Source of the DNA: CAIVAT01 sp037137455
GTDB taxonomy: Bacteria > Bacteroidota > Bacteroidia > Bacteroidales > FEN-979
DNA: 64,000 nt
Assembly (NCBI GenBank): GCA_037137455.1
Contig: JBAXKG010000001.1
Span: 72,257 to 136,256, forward strand
Direction of reading: 5' to 3'
Position numbers and translations under genes: made by a program. The notes under the pieces are model-generated. The model had not been told where the DNA came from. It saw only the letters and a program-made list of their open reading frames with translations, and did no database searches. Below are positions 44,838 through 52,873 of the stretch, piece by piece; the stretch's first letter is position 1; every line of letters begins with the position of its first letter.

Positions 44838-47432
44838 ATGATAAAAAACATCCTCAAGGCGATAATGATTATTTTGATCGCCACCTCATGCAACGACAAC
44901 CATTTTATTACCGACAAAGCCTACCGGAAAAAAGTAGAGGCACAGTTTGAATCACAAAAAGAGTTGGCCAAAAACCGGTCGGAGCAACTATTTGGGGTTT
45001 TTGAAAAAGACTTATCGACCCGTGAGAAGGAGGCGCTGAAATTTCTTTATGCTTACAGTTCATTGAGCGATCTGGCCGATTATAACGGAGATTTCTTTCT
45101 GCAGAATGTCCGTTCTTCATTTGCAGCCAGAGATACTTTCAGCTGGGGAAAAACTGTGCCCGAGAACCTTTTCCGTCATTTCGTGCTTCCCGTGAGGGTG
45201 AATAATGAAAACCTTGACTCATCAAGATGGGTTTTCTTTCTTGAACTGAAGGAGAGGATAAAGAAACTTCCGATGAAAGAGGCTGTACTTGAAGTCAACC
45301 ACTGGTGCCACGAAAAGGTGACTTACCGCGCCTCGGATGGGCGTACCTCTTCGCCACTGGCATCGGTCAAAACCGCTTATGGCCGCTGTGGTGAAGAATC
45401 TACTTTTACGGTGGCCGCTTTACGGGCAGTGGGTATTCCGGCCCGGCAATGTTACACGCCGCGCTGGGCCCACAGCGATGATAACCATGCCTGGGTTGAA
45501 GTTTGGGTTGATGGCAAATGGCATTTCATTGGCGCCTGCGAACCCGATGCCGACCTCGACCTTGCCTGGTTCACCGCTCCGGCCAAACGGGCCATGTTGG
45601 TAAATACCACGGTTTTCGGCGATTATGAAGGGCCTGAAGAGGTATTGCAAAAAGATCGGCTCTTCACCAGGATCAATGTGCTTGGAAACTATGCCCCGGT
45701 GAAAACTGTTTTTGCGCGGATCGTTAATACCAACAATCAAAACCTGGAAAACGCCTCAGTCGAATTTCAGTTATACAATTATGCCGAATTCTACCCGCTC
45801 TATAAAACTGTAACAAGCCGTGATGGCCTCTGTTCATTTACCACCGGGCTTGGCGATCTTTTAGTGTGGGCTTCCAAAGATGGGAAATATGGTTTTCAAA
45901 AACTGGATGTCAGGAAAACCGATACCATCACCATTAAGCTTGACCGTGAACCCGGACAATTCTTCGAGCTCGAAATCGACCTGGTTCCACCCGCCGTTAA
46001 TGCAATCAGCAGTTCAGTGAGTGATTCGGCCAAAAAGCGGAATAGCGACCGTTTGGCTTTCGAAGATAAACTCAGGAGCAGTTATGAGTCCACCTTTATC
46101 GACTCTTCAAAATCGACCAGGTTTGCCAAACTGGTAAAAATGGATCCGGATACACTTTGGGGATTTCTTCAGAAAAGTCGTGGAAACTGGCGTGATCTCA
46201 CATCTTTCTTTACAGAATGTACACCTGCCGGAAGATCAATGGTTTTCAGGATTTTGGAAAATATTTCTGAAAAGGACCTTCGGGATATCGATACCGCAGT
46301 GCTCAGCGATCTTGTTATAAATGCCTTGAAATATCCCGCTCTTTCAATAACAAAAGATGAATTCGGGAAATATGTTCTTTCGCCACGAGTTGATAATGAA
46401 TGGCTGCGACCTTACAGGGGCTTTTTTCAGTTGGCATTCGATACGGGACTTATATGCGCATCCAGGAAAGATCCGATGAAAGTTGCAGACTGGCTACGTA
46501 AAAATTTGATTATCAATAAAATGGCGAACTACAGCCGGGCGCCACTTACTCCGATAGGTGTTTACGAACTCAAAGTTGCTGATTTACATTCGGCCGATAT
46601 CTGTTTTGTGTCTGTTTGCCGTAGTTTCGGAATCCCTGCCAGGTTGGATCCATCCACCAAAGTGCCGCAGTTTTTGAACTTCGGCAAATGGAATGATGTG
46701 TATCTCTTCGATAAAAAGGAGAATGCCGGCGCAAAAGGAATCCTGACTCTGACCAATTCGCCTGCAAACGGCAAGAAACCAGAATACACTACTCACTTTA
46801 CCGTTGAGGAGTATAAAGATGGCTTTTTCCGTACACTCGATTATGAAGGCAGCCCTTTGGTTCAGGACTACCCCTGCACGATTGATGTTCCGGCCGGTCC
46901 CTGCATGATGGTGACCGGAAACCGCCTCACCGATGGAACTGTGTTATCGAAACTAAAGGTATTTGAAGTAAAAGCAGCTGCAAAAAGCAACCAATCTATC
47001 GACTTACGCCAAAACAAATTGCCTTTGCCGGAATATGGCAAGATCAACCTGGCGCTTTTCAGTTTTAAGATCACCAATGGCATTATCATCGCCTGGATCG
47101 ATCCGGACAAAGAACCCACAAAGCATCTGCTGGCCGACCTCAGGCAAAAAAAGAGTGAATTCGGACAATGGAAGGGTAAGTTCATCATGGTCTTTTCATC
47201 GGAAGAACAAATGAATTCTTTTATTAAAACCGAGGCAGCCTTGCTTCCAAAAAACGTTAGCTATTTTGTTCAATCCACCTTTCCGGTCAGGCCGGCAGAA
47301 ATCAATGCCGGTAAAGGAGGAACGAAAAACCTGCCGGTAGTGATCTTTATCAATAATAGAGGAATGATCAATTATCTGTCGGAAGGATACAAGATCGGAA
47401 TCTGCGAAGAATTGGTCACTTTGTTTAAATAA
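44838..47432 (+). CDS. Transglutaminase-like superfamily lipoprotein
   Basis: An 864-residue protein with a lipoprotein signal (IMIILIATSC). The papain-like transglutaminase core lies near residues 150-240: GRCGEESTFTVAALRAVGIPARQ (C about 184), DDNHAWVEVWVDGKWHFIGACEPD (H about 215, D about 236). The rest is beta-rich and includes a second region (about 560-680) with another IPARLDPSTKVPQF-like segment and a C-terminal thioredoxin-like part. Bacterial members are often peptidases or amidases on peptidoglycan or peptides rather than crosslinkers. A TATTTTTG box lies at 44804-44811. Confidence 0.85.
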   Translation: MIKNILKAIMIILIATSCNDNHFITDKAYRKKVEAQFESQKELAKNRSEQLFGVFEKDLSTREKEALKFLYAYSSLSDLADYNGDFFLQNVRSSFAARDTFSWGKTVPENLFRHFVLPVRVNNENLDSSRWVFFLELKERIKKLPMKEAVLEVNHWCHEKVTYRASDGRTSSPLASVKTAYGRCGEESTFTVAALRAVGIPARQCYTPRWAHSDDNHAWVEVWVDGKWHFIGACEPDADLDLAWFTAPAKRAMLVNTTVFGDYEGPEEVLQKDRLFTRINVLGNYAPVKTVFARIVNTNNQNLENASVEFQLYNYAEFYPLYKTVTSRDGLCSFTTGLGDLLVWASKDGKYGFQKLDVRKTDTITIKLDREPGQFFELEIDLVPPAVNAISSSVSDSAKKRNSDRLAFEDKLRSSYESTFIDSSKSTRFAKLVKMDPDTLWGFLQKSRGNWRDLTSFFTECTPAGRSMVFRILENISEKDLRDIDTAVLSDLVINALKYPALSITKDEFGKYVLSPRVDNEWLRPYRGFFQLAFDTGLICASRKDPMKVADWLRKNLIINKMANYSRAPLTPIGVYELKVADLHSADICFVSVCRSFGIPARLDPSTKVPQFLNFGKWNDVYLFDKKENAGAKGILTLTNSPANGKKPEYTTHFTVEEYKDGFFRTLDYEGSPLVQDYPCTIDVPAGPCMMVTGNRLTDGTVLSKLKVFEVKAAAKSNQSIDLRQNKLPLPEYGKINLALFSFKITNGIIIAWIDPDKEPTKHLLADLRQKKSEFGQWKGKFIMVFSSEEQMNSFIKTEAALLPKNVSYFVQSTFPVRPAEINAGKGGTKNLPVVIFINNRGMINYLSEGYKIGICEELVTLFK

Positions 47433-47585
47433 TCAAATTCACTGATAACTTTTCATCACATATGGTCAAAACTTGATTATTTTCGTAAATTGCAGATGAA
47501 AAACGCAACATTCCTTAAAGAAAAATAATAGGGAAGATCGAAAATCCAGCATCAAAAGAGTAGATAATATGTTAATATCCTTATC

Positions 47586-48401
47586 ATGAAAAGCAGCTTT
47601 AAAAAACTAAAAAAACTGTTTGGTGTTTCTGTTTCGGAACCGTTGACTTCAACCGAAACTTCTCCAAATCCAATTCTTGACTCAAATTCAGAAACCATCA
47701 AATCTTCAGTTCTGAAACCCACCATCGAATGGGTAGAAATTCCGGCAGGCACTTTTATGATGGGAAGCTCCACTGGTGAAGCAGAGAGGAAAGCCAATGA
47801 AGTTCAACACGAGGTAACGTTGAGTTCATTTAAAATGAGCAAATACGAAATTACTTTTGAGCAGTACGATATTTTTTGCGAAGCCACCGGAAAAGAAAAA
47901 CCGTTTGATGCAGGCTGGGGACGAAAAAATCGTCCGGTAATAAATGTCAGCTGGCATGATGCCAAAGCCTTTGCCGATTGGATGGGTTGCCGGTTACCCA
48001 CAGAGGCAGAGTGGGAATATGCCTGCCGTGCCGGAACAACAACTCCATTCAATACAGGCGAAAACCTCACTACTTCGCAAGCTAATTATAATGGAAACTT
48101 CCCATACAACAATAATCCAAAAGGAGAATACAGGGAAAAAACAATTCAGGTGGGCAGCTTTGCTCCCAATGCCTGGAATTTATTCGATATGCATGGCAAC
48201 ATTTGGGAATGGTGCAACGACTGGTATGGCGATTATCCCACAACGGAGCAAACAAATCCAAAAGGCCCTGAATCAGGGTCGTTCCGGGTTTTTCGTGGTG
48301 GCGGCTGGCGCAACTACGCGCAGCTTTGCAGATCGGCCTTCCGTTTCAACTACTTTCCCGACTACCGCCACTTCAACATAGGCTTGCGATTGGTTTCTTA
48401 G
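47586..48401 (+). CDS. FGE-sulfatase/C-type-lectin-fold protein, candidate DGR target
   Basis: A 271-residue protein of the formylglycine-generating-enzyme (SUMF1) fold: VEIPAGTFMMGS, NEVQHEVTLSSFKMSKYEIT, VINVSWHDAKAFADWMGCRLPTEAEWEYACRAGT, NLFDMHGNIWEWCNDWYGDYP, VFRGGGW. The usual copper/active-site cysteine pair is not evident, so a binding role is likelier than formylglycine formation. There is no signal peptide; the first about 55 residues are Ser/Thr/Lys-rich and disordered-looking. The C-terminal 30 codons look like a variable region of a diversity-generating retroelement (see 48309-48380). It stands alone, without a sulfatase. Confidence 0.85.
   Translation: MKSSFKKLKKLFGVSVSEPLTSTETSPNPILDSNSETIKSSVLKPTIEWVEIPAGTFMMGSSTGEAERKANEVQHEVTLSSFKMSKYEITFEQYDIFCEATGKEKPFDAGWGRKNRPVINVSWHDAKAFADWMGCRLPTEAEWEYACRAGTTTPFNTGENLTTSQANYNGNFPYNNNPKGEYREKTIQVGSFAPNAWNLFDMHGNIWEWCNDWYGDYPTTEQTNPKGPESGSFRVFRGGGWRNYAQLCRSAFRFNYFPDYRHFNIGLRLVS
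48309..48380 (+). other. Putative DGR variable region in the FGE-fold gene
   Basis: Codons run CGC AAC TAC ... CTT TGC ... TTC CGT TTC AAC TAC ... In DGR-linked FGE proteins this segment is dominated by asparagine (pattern W-NNN-A-x-N-CRSA-N-R-NNNN-P-D-N-R-NNN-IGFRLV). Here nearly every such position is an NNC or NNT codon: R, N, Y, L, F, F, N, Y, F, Y, H, F, N, while the invariant codons between (GCG, CAG, TGC, AGA, TCG, GCC, CCC, GAC, CGC, ATA) fit the family frame. This is what adenine-specific mutagenesis of AAC/AAT codons leaves behind. The template and reverse transcriptase are not in the window. Confidence 0.7.
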
Positions 48402-48686
48402 TTCGAAAGAGATGCGGATTTTTTCAGTTGATTTTGCTGAAATATGATAAAAATATGGGATATTTAAGAACTATGAAAAACATTAAAAAATGAAATCTAC
48501 CGGCAAACCGAAACTATTTACAACCACCCGCTTAAGGTACGATGTGAATCGCACGGAACTATTGATCGCCGTGTCAGCTATGGTATTTCCCGAACCAGTA
48601 CAAGTGCTGAAATCACGACAGGAATTGCAATGAATCGAAGGCAAACTTTTACTGTTGGCTGCTTAGGTTTGTAATCTTAAACCACC

Positions 48687-50057
48687 ATGGACCATCATAA
48701 AAAAAATATAAGGATCCTGTTGTTGCTGTTTGTAGGTGTACTCATGAGCGCACTCGACATTTCCATCGTCGGGCCTGCTATTCCTGCTATTGAAAAATCG
48801 ATGCAGATCCACGGAGGCGACCTCAGCTGGATCTTTTCTATCTATGTGCTGTTTTACCTGTTCGGGATTCCCGTGATGACAAAATTGTCTGATATCCATG
48901 GCCGCCGGTTAATATACATTGCATCGGTTTCCATTTTTGGAATAGGATCAGGATTGGTTTCAATATCGCATGATATAACGCTTCTCCTTATCGGACGAGC
49001 TATCCAGGGATTCGGAGCAAGCGGTATTTTCCCCATCGCTACTGCTACCATCGGGGATGTGTTCCCTATTGAAAAGCGCGGAAGGGCCTTAGGAATCCTC
49101 GGTGCAGTATTCGGTATCTCATTTATTTTAGGGCCATTAATTGCAGGATCACTGCTGCTGTACTTTAATTGGAGTGCTCTCTTCCTTATCAACCTGCCAG
49201 TTGCCGCTATTCTGATCATTTTTGCATTCAGGCTGCTGCCCGGAAAGACCCCAGGGGAAAAACCGTTGATCGATTGGGCAGGAATCATAATGCTGGTAAT
49301 TGTACTGTCATGTTTTACCCTGGGGTTGAACAATATTGATGTAGGGAATGTCGCGGCAAGCCTTGGATCATGGTCAGTGCTGCCTTTCCTTTTGACAGTG
49401 ATGCTATTGACGCCGTTGCTGATAATTTATGAACGGACGCAAGAAAATTCCATTCTCAACATTAAACTATTTAAGTCCCCCCAGATCCGTTTGGTCGGGG
49501 TTATCTCCTTTGGACTTGGATTGTTCCAGTCAAGCGTTGTTTTCCTTCCGAAATTGGCCGTAGAACTCTTCAATGTTGAACCTTCAAAGGCCAGCTTTAT
49601 GTTACTTCCTCTGGTGATATCAACAGCCATCATTCCTCCGGTAAGTGGCCGGCTTCTCGACAAGGTCGGTTCACGGGTAATCGTTTTCTCCGGACTTATC
49701 ATCGCAGTTGTGGCTCTAATTCTTTTCAGCATGTTGTCGAAAGATATCACCCTCTTTTATATCGCTGAGGTTGGTCTCGGTTTCGGGCTGGCAATACGCG
49801 CATCTCTCAAATACATAGTGCTCAACGAAAGTGAAGTCAAAGACCGTGCGGCTACCCTGGGGATGCTGATTATTTTTATATCGGTGGGGCAACTTACCGG
49901 AGCCGCGCTGATAGGAGTAATTGCAGCCGGCTCGCCGAATGGACCATCCGGTTTCGGATACGCTTTTCTCGTCTTGACAGCTCTCACATCATTTCTGGTG
50001 TTGCTATCAATATTCTTAAAGAGAAGAAAGGATGAAATACCGGAAGTTAATGGTTGA
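48687..50057 (+). CDS. MFS transporter, DHA2 (EmrB/QacA)-like
   Basis: A 456-residue major facilitator with 13-14 hydrophobic segments. The N-terminal half shows the drug:H+ antiporter features: LMSALDISIVGPAIPAIEKSM (motif D1), KLSDIHGRRLIYI (motif A), LIGRAIQGFGASGIFPIATATIGDVFP (motif B/C area) and LGAVFGISFILGPLIAGSLL. It probably exports a toxic compound in exchange for protons. It has no membrane-fusion or TolC partner nearby. It stands as a single gene preceded by a 285-bp gap with no convincing ORF. Confidence 0.88.
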   Translation: MDHHKKNIRILLLLFVGVLMSALDISIVGPAIPAIEKSMQIHGGDLSWIFSIYVLFYLFGIPVMTKLSDIHGRRLIYIASVSIFGIGSGLVSISHDITLLLIGRAIQGFGASGIFPIATATIGDVFPIEKRGRALGILGAVFGISFILGPLIAGSLLLYFNWSALFLINLPVAAILIIFAFRLLPGKTPGEKPLIDWAGIIMLVIVLSCFTLGLNNIDVGNVAASLGSWSVLPFLLTVMLLTPLLIIYERTQENSILNIKLFKSPQIRLVGVISFGLGLFQSSVVFLPKLAVELFNVEPSKASFMLLPLVISTAIIPPVSGRLLDKVGSRVIVFSGLIIAVVALILFSMLSKDITLFYIAEVGLGFGLAIRASLKYIVLNESEVKDRAATLGMLIIFISVGQLTGAALIGVIAAGSPNGPSGFGYAFLVLTALTSFLVLLSIFLKRRKDEIPEVNG

Positions 50058-50101
50058 ATAAACTGTATATTTGTTTGAAAATCAAACATAATTTCGCATC
50101 C

Positions 50102-50575
50102 ATGAATTTGAAAGTTTTAATCCTGATCTGTTTTCTTATTGCCAGCTGGTCAGGGTTGGCACAAACAACGCGGATTACAAATTTTGATGATCTGATGGCA
50201 AATCTCAATGCCGGGGAACAAATACGGGTGGTTATTCATTATGCCCTTTGTAAATGGTCTCCTGAGCAGGCAGAGCAATCTCCTGTTCCGGATGCAATAA
50301 CAGGGATGGATATCGACACTTATGAATATTTTGCTCCGGGTGCAGTGCATAACAAATTTGCTTTTGTTGTATTTGCAAATTCGAAACTTATTATGAACCC
50401 TGTCGGAAAAGGGTTCGTTTACAATTACGGAAAAGTCAGAATTAATGCCGACAATACCGTGCAGGTTACGGCTAAATATATTCATCCAAAGAATTTCAAT
50501 GTGAAAATGAATGAATCTTTCAGCTGTAAATTGAATGATGGAACAAATAATGAAGGAATTAACCTGTTTAAATAA
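50102..50575 (+). CDS. VirK-family exported protein
   Basis: A 157-residue exported protein from ATG 50102 with signal peptide MNLKVLILICFLIASWSGLAQ. The mature part ITNFDDLMANLNAGEQIRVVIHYALCKW, GMDIDTYEYFAPG and FVYNYGKVRINADNTVQVTAKY matches the VirK protein family pattern (first seen in Agrobacterium and Shigella relatives). Biochemical function is unknown. An in-frame TTG at 50054 would give a poor N-terminus. It ends 8 bp before the cobalamin-binding gene. Confidence 0.7.
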   Translation: MNLKVLILICFLIASWSGLAQTTRITNFDDLMANLNAGEQIRVVIHYALCKWSPEQAEQSPVPDAITGMDIDTYEYFAPGAVHNKFAFVVFANSKLIMNPVGKGFVYNYGKVRINADNTVQVTAKYIHPKNFNVKMNESFSCKLNDGTNNEGINLFK

Positions 50576-50583
50576 TCTGAATA

Positions 50584-51642
50584 ATGGAAATAAATGATTT
50601 TTTAAGTAAGAAAATATTGGGGTTTAAATCTACTCTTCCGGCAATGATCCTTGCTGACCATTTTAGCATGCGACCAGATATGGCAAGGAATTATAGTGAA
50701 CACCAGAAAGAAAAATTCCAGAAAGACGTTGCCTGGATCCTTTCATTCCTTGCCCAGTCGGTATGGGCAGGACAACCTGTTCTTTTTGAAGAGTTTGCAT
50801 CGTGGCTTAAAACTTTCCTCACCTCTGTAAAGGTTCCAATGAAGGATGTTGCTGAAAGTCTTGAATTGATAAAAAAAAGGATTAACCAAGAATGTACTGC
50901 AGAGGAGAACGAACTAATTAACCCACTCCTTGACAAGGCAATCAGACTGATTTTGACTGAAGGTCAAAAATTATCTCTTCCGGCCTTGGATAACCATCTC
51001 ACCACACTGGCACAGAATTACCTTGAAAGCCTGCTCACAGGAAACCGGAGTAATGCTTTATCAATAATTATGAACGAGGTAGCTGCCGGCATTCCCGTGA
51101 GGGATATGTACCTTCAGGTATTTCAACCGGTTCAATATGAAATTGGTCGTTTGTGGCAAACCAACCGGATAAGTGTGGCACAGGAGCATTACTGCACCGG
51201 AGCCACTCAATTGGTTATGTCGCAGCTTTACCCCTATTTGTTTACAGGCGAAAAGAAAGACCGTAAAATGGTAACCACATGCGTACCAGGTGAATTGCAT
51301 GAAATGGGGGCTCGCATGGTAACCGATTTTTTTGAGATGCATGGATGGGACACATATTATCTTGGTGCAAATATGCCTATTGAAGGAGTAATAAACTTTC
51401 TTATTGATATAAAACCCCGGTTCCTGGCAATCTCGGCAACTATGACTTTTCATGTCAGCGCCGTTGAAGAGATGATTTCCCGAATCAGGTCTGCCACCGG
51501 CATCCCATCAGATTTAAAGATCATGGTAGGAGGTTATCCATTCAAAGTAGCCGAAGGGCTGTGGAAACGTGTTGGAGCAGATGGATATGCCCTTGACGCT
51601 TTGGAGGCAGTCGATTTGGCAGATAAATTATTAGCAGCCTGA
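50584..51642 (+). CDS. Cobalamin-binding protein with CarH-type photosensor signature
   Basis: A 352-residue soluble protein. Residues about 130-225 are a B12-binding helical bundle with the motif W191-x9-E201-H202 (GRLWQTNRISVAQEHYC), the signature of CarH/LitR/AerR-type adenosylcobalamin photoreceptors. Residues about 226-352 are the Rossmann-like B12-binding domain with ELHEMGARMV, whose H239 fits the lower axial ligand, and IMVGGYPF. The histidine that follows the tryptophan in Thermus CarH (upper ligand after light exposure) is Q192. The N-terminal about 120 residues are helical but are not a MerR DNA-binding domain. It ends 5 bp before a histidine kinase, suggesting a sensor input to that kinase. 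Confidence 0.82.
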   Translation: MEINDFLSKKILGFKSTLPAMILADHFSMRPDMARNYSEHQKEKFQKDVAWILSFLAQSVWAGQPVLFEEFASWLKTFLTSVKVPMKDVAESLELIKKRINQECTAEENELINPLLDKAIRLILTEGQKLSLPALDNHLTTLAQNYLESLLTGNRSNALSIIMNEVAAGIPVRDMYLQVFQPVQYEIGRLWQTNRISVAQEHYCTGATQLVMSQLYPYLFTGEKKDRKMVTTCVPGELHEMGARMVTDFFEMHGWDTYYLGANMPIEGVINFLIDIKPRFLAISATMTFHVSAVEEMISRIRSATGIPSDLKIMVGGYPFKVAEGLWKRVGADGYALDALEAVDLADKLLAA

Positions 51643-51647
51643 TCGTT

Positions 51648-52841
51648 ATGGAAATATTAGAAAAGCGATTCTCCGTTTTGTGTGACCTGGAAGGCCGCGT
51701 TGTTCAGGTACTTGATGATGAGTACCAGGTGCTCTCCTCTTCGATATTAGGGAATATGATCTTTTCGAGCGTGGTTCCAAGTGATCTGGATAAAATCATC
51801 AATTTTTATCTCGAACTAAAGGAAAAAGGAACGGCAATTGGCTGGCAGATAAATGTTTCCACACCGAAAGGGGCGGAAACATTCTCTTTTTTTGGAGGAA
51901 TCTTTGATAACCGTATTGGTATCGCAGCTGCCACCACAAAAAACGGAGCCCAGTTATTGTTTGCCGAACTTACAAGAATCAACAATGAACAAACCAATAT
52001 TATCAGGGCTGCAGCAAAAGTGAACGCGAAACTCCAATACGATCACTTGGAGCCTGGTGTATCATATTACGAAGAGCTGAGTCGTTTGAACAACGAACTG
52101 GTTAACATTCAGCGCGAACTGTCAAAAAAGAACCGGGAACTTGATGAATTAAATAAACTTAAAAATCAGTTTCTTGGGATAGCCGCGCATGATCTTCGCA
52201 ATCCGATTGGAGTTATACTTGGCTATTCGGAACTCATGCTCGATAAACATGGCCCTCCCAATCCTGAAGAGCAAACCGAACTGATTCAGCGAATTTACAA
52301 AACCGGTACATTTATGCTTGGCTTGGTAAATGACCTTTTGGACATTGCCAACATTGAATCGGGGCAGCTGGAGCTTAACTTATCCGAACAGGATATTGGT
52401 CAGGTTATCAGCGAAGTTATTCAGATGAATGAAATCTTTGCCCGGGCCAAGTCGATGGAAATTGTATTCGACAGACCATCGATACCGGTCATGGCCTTGA
52501 TAGACCGTCCAAAAATCGAACAGGTAATTACAAATTTGTTGTCAAATGCTATTAAATACTCATTCCCCCAAACAAGGATTATCATCCGTTTGGAGATTGA
52601 AGGCCTATCAGCCAGAATATCGGTTCAGGATCAGGGCCAGGGAATCAGGGAAGAGGAGTTGAATAAGCTATTCAAGCAATTTCAAAAAACTTCCACACGG
52701 TCCACCGGCGGTGAGAAGAGTACCGGGTTGGGACTGTTAATTGTGAAAAAAATTGTGGAGGCGCACCAGGGTAATTTCGGTGTAAAAAGCAAATTTGGAG
52801 AAGGGTCTCTATTTTTCTTCACTATACCGGTTATATCCTGA
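51648..52841 (+). CDS. Soluble sensor histidine kinase
   Basis: A 397-residue cytoplasmic histidine kinase without transmembrane segments. Residues 1-110 look PAS-like (VLCDLEGRVVQVLDDEYQVLSS...FSFFGGIFD). A coiled coil (about 115-170, ELSRLNNELVNIQRELSKKNRELDELNKLKNQ) leads to the H-box AAHDLRNPIGVILGYSELM (H181), then N-box NLLSNAIKYS, G1 DQGQGI, F box and G2 GEKSTGLGLLIVKKIVEAH. No response regulator lies nearby. It is almost certainly cotranscribed with the cobalamin-binding protein, 5 bp upstream. Confidence 0.92.
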   Translation: MEILEKRFSVLCDLEGRVVQVLDDEYQVLSSSILGNMIFSSVVPSDLDKIINFYLELKEKGTAIGWQINVSTPKGAETFSFFGGIFDNRIGIAAATTKNGAQLLFAELTRINNEQTNIIRAAAKVNAKLQYDHLEPGVSYYEELSRLNNELVNIQRELSKKNRELDELNKLKNQFLGIAAHDLRNPIGVILGYSELMLDKHGPPNPEEQTELIQRIYKTGTFMLGLVNDLLDIANIESGQLELNLSEQDIGQVISEVIQMNEIFARAKSMEIVFDRPSIPVMALIDRPKIEQVITNLLSNAIKYSFPQTRIIIRLEIEGLSARISVQDQGQGIREEELNKLFKQFQKTSTRSTGGEKSTGLGLLIVKKIVEAHQGNFGVKSKFGEGSLFFFTIPVIS

Positions 52842-52873
52842 TATGCTGAAGTTGACCGGGAAATTTGCAACGC

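Noticed and set aside
48490..48633. Short ORF starting MKSTGKPKLF between the FGE gene and the MFS gene, plus a longer open frame without a start in another phase
   Set aside because: Neither matches a family I recognise. It could be a decayed gene, but nothing supports a function. It also does not resemble an A-rich DGR template.
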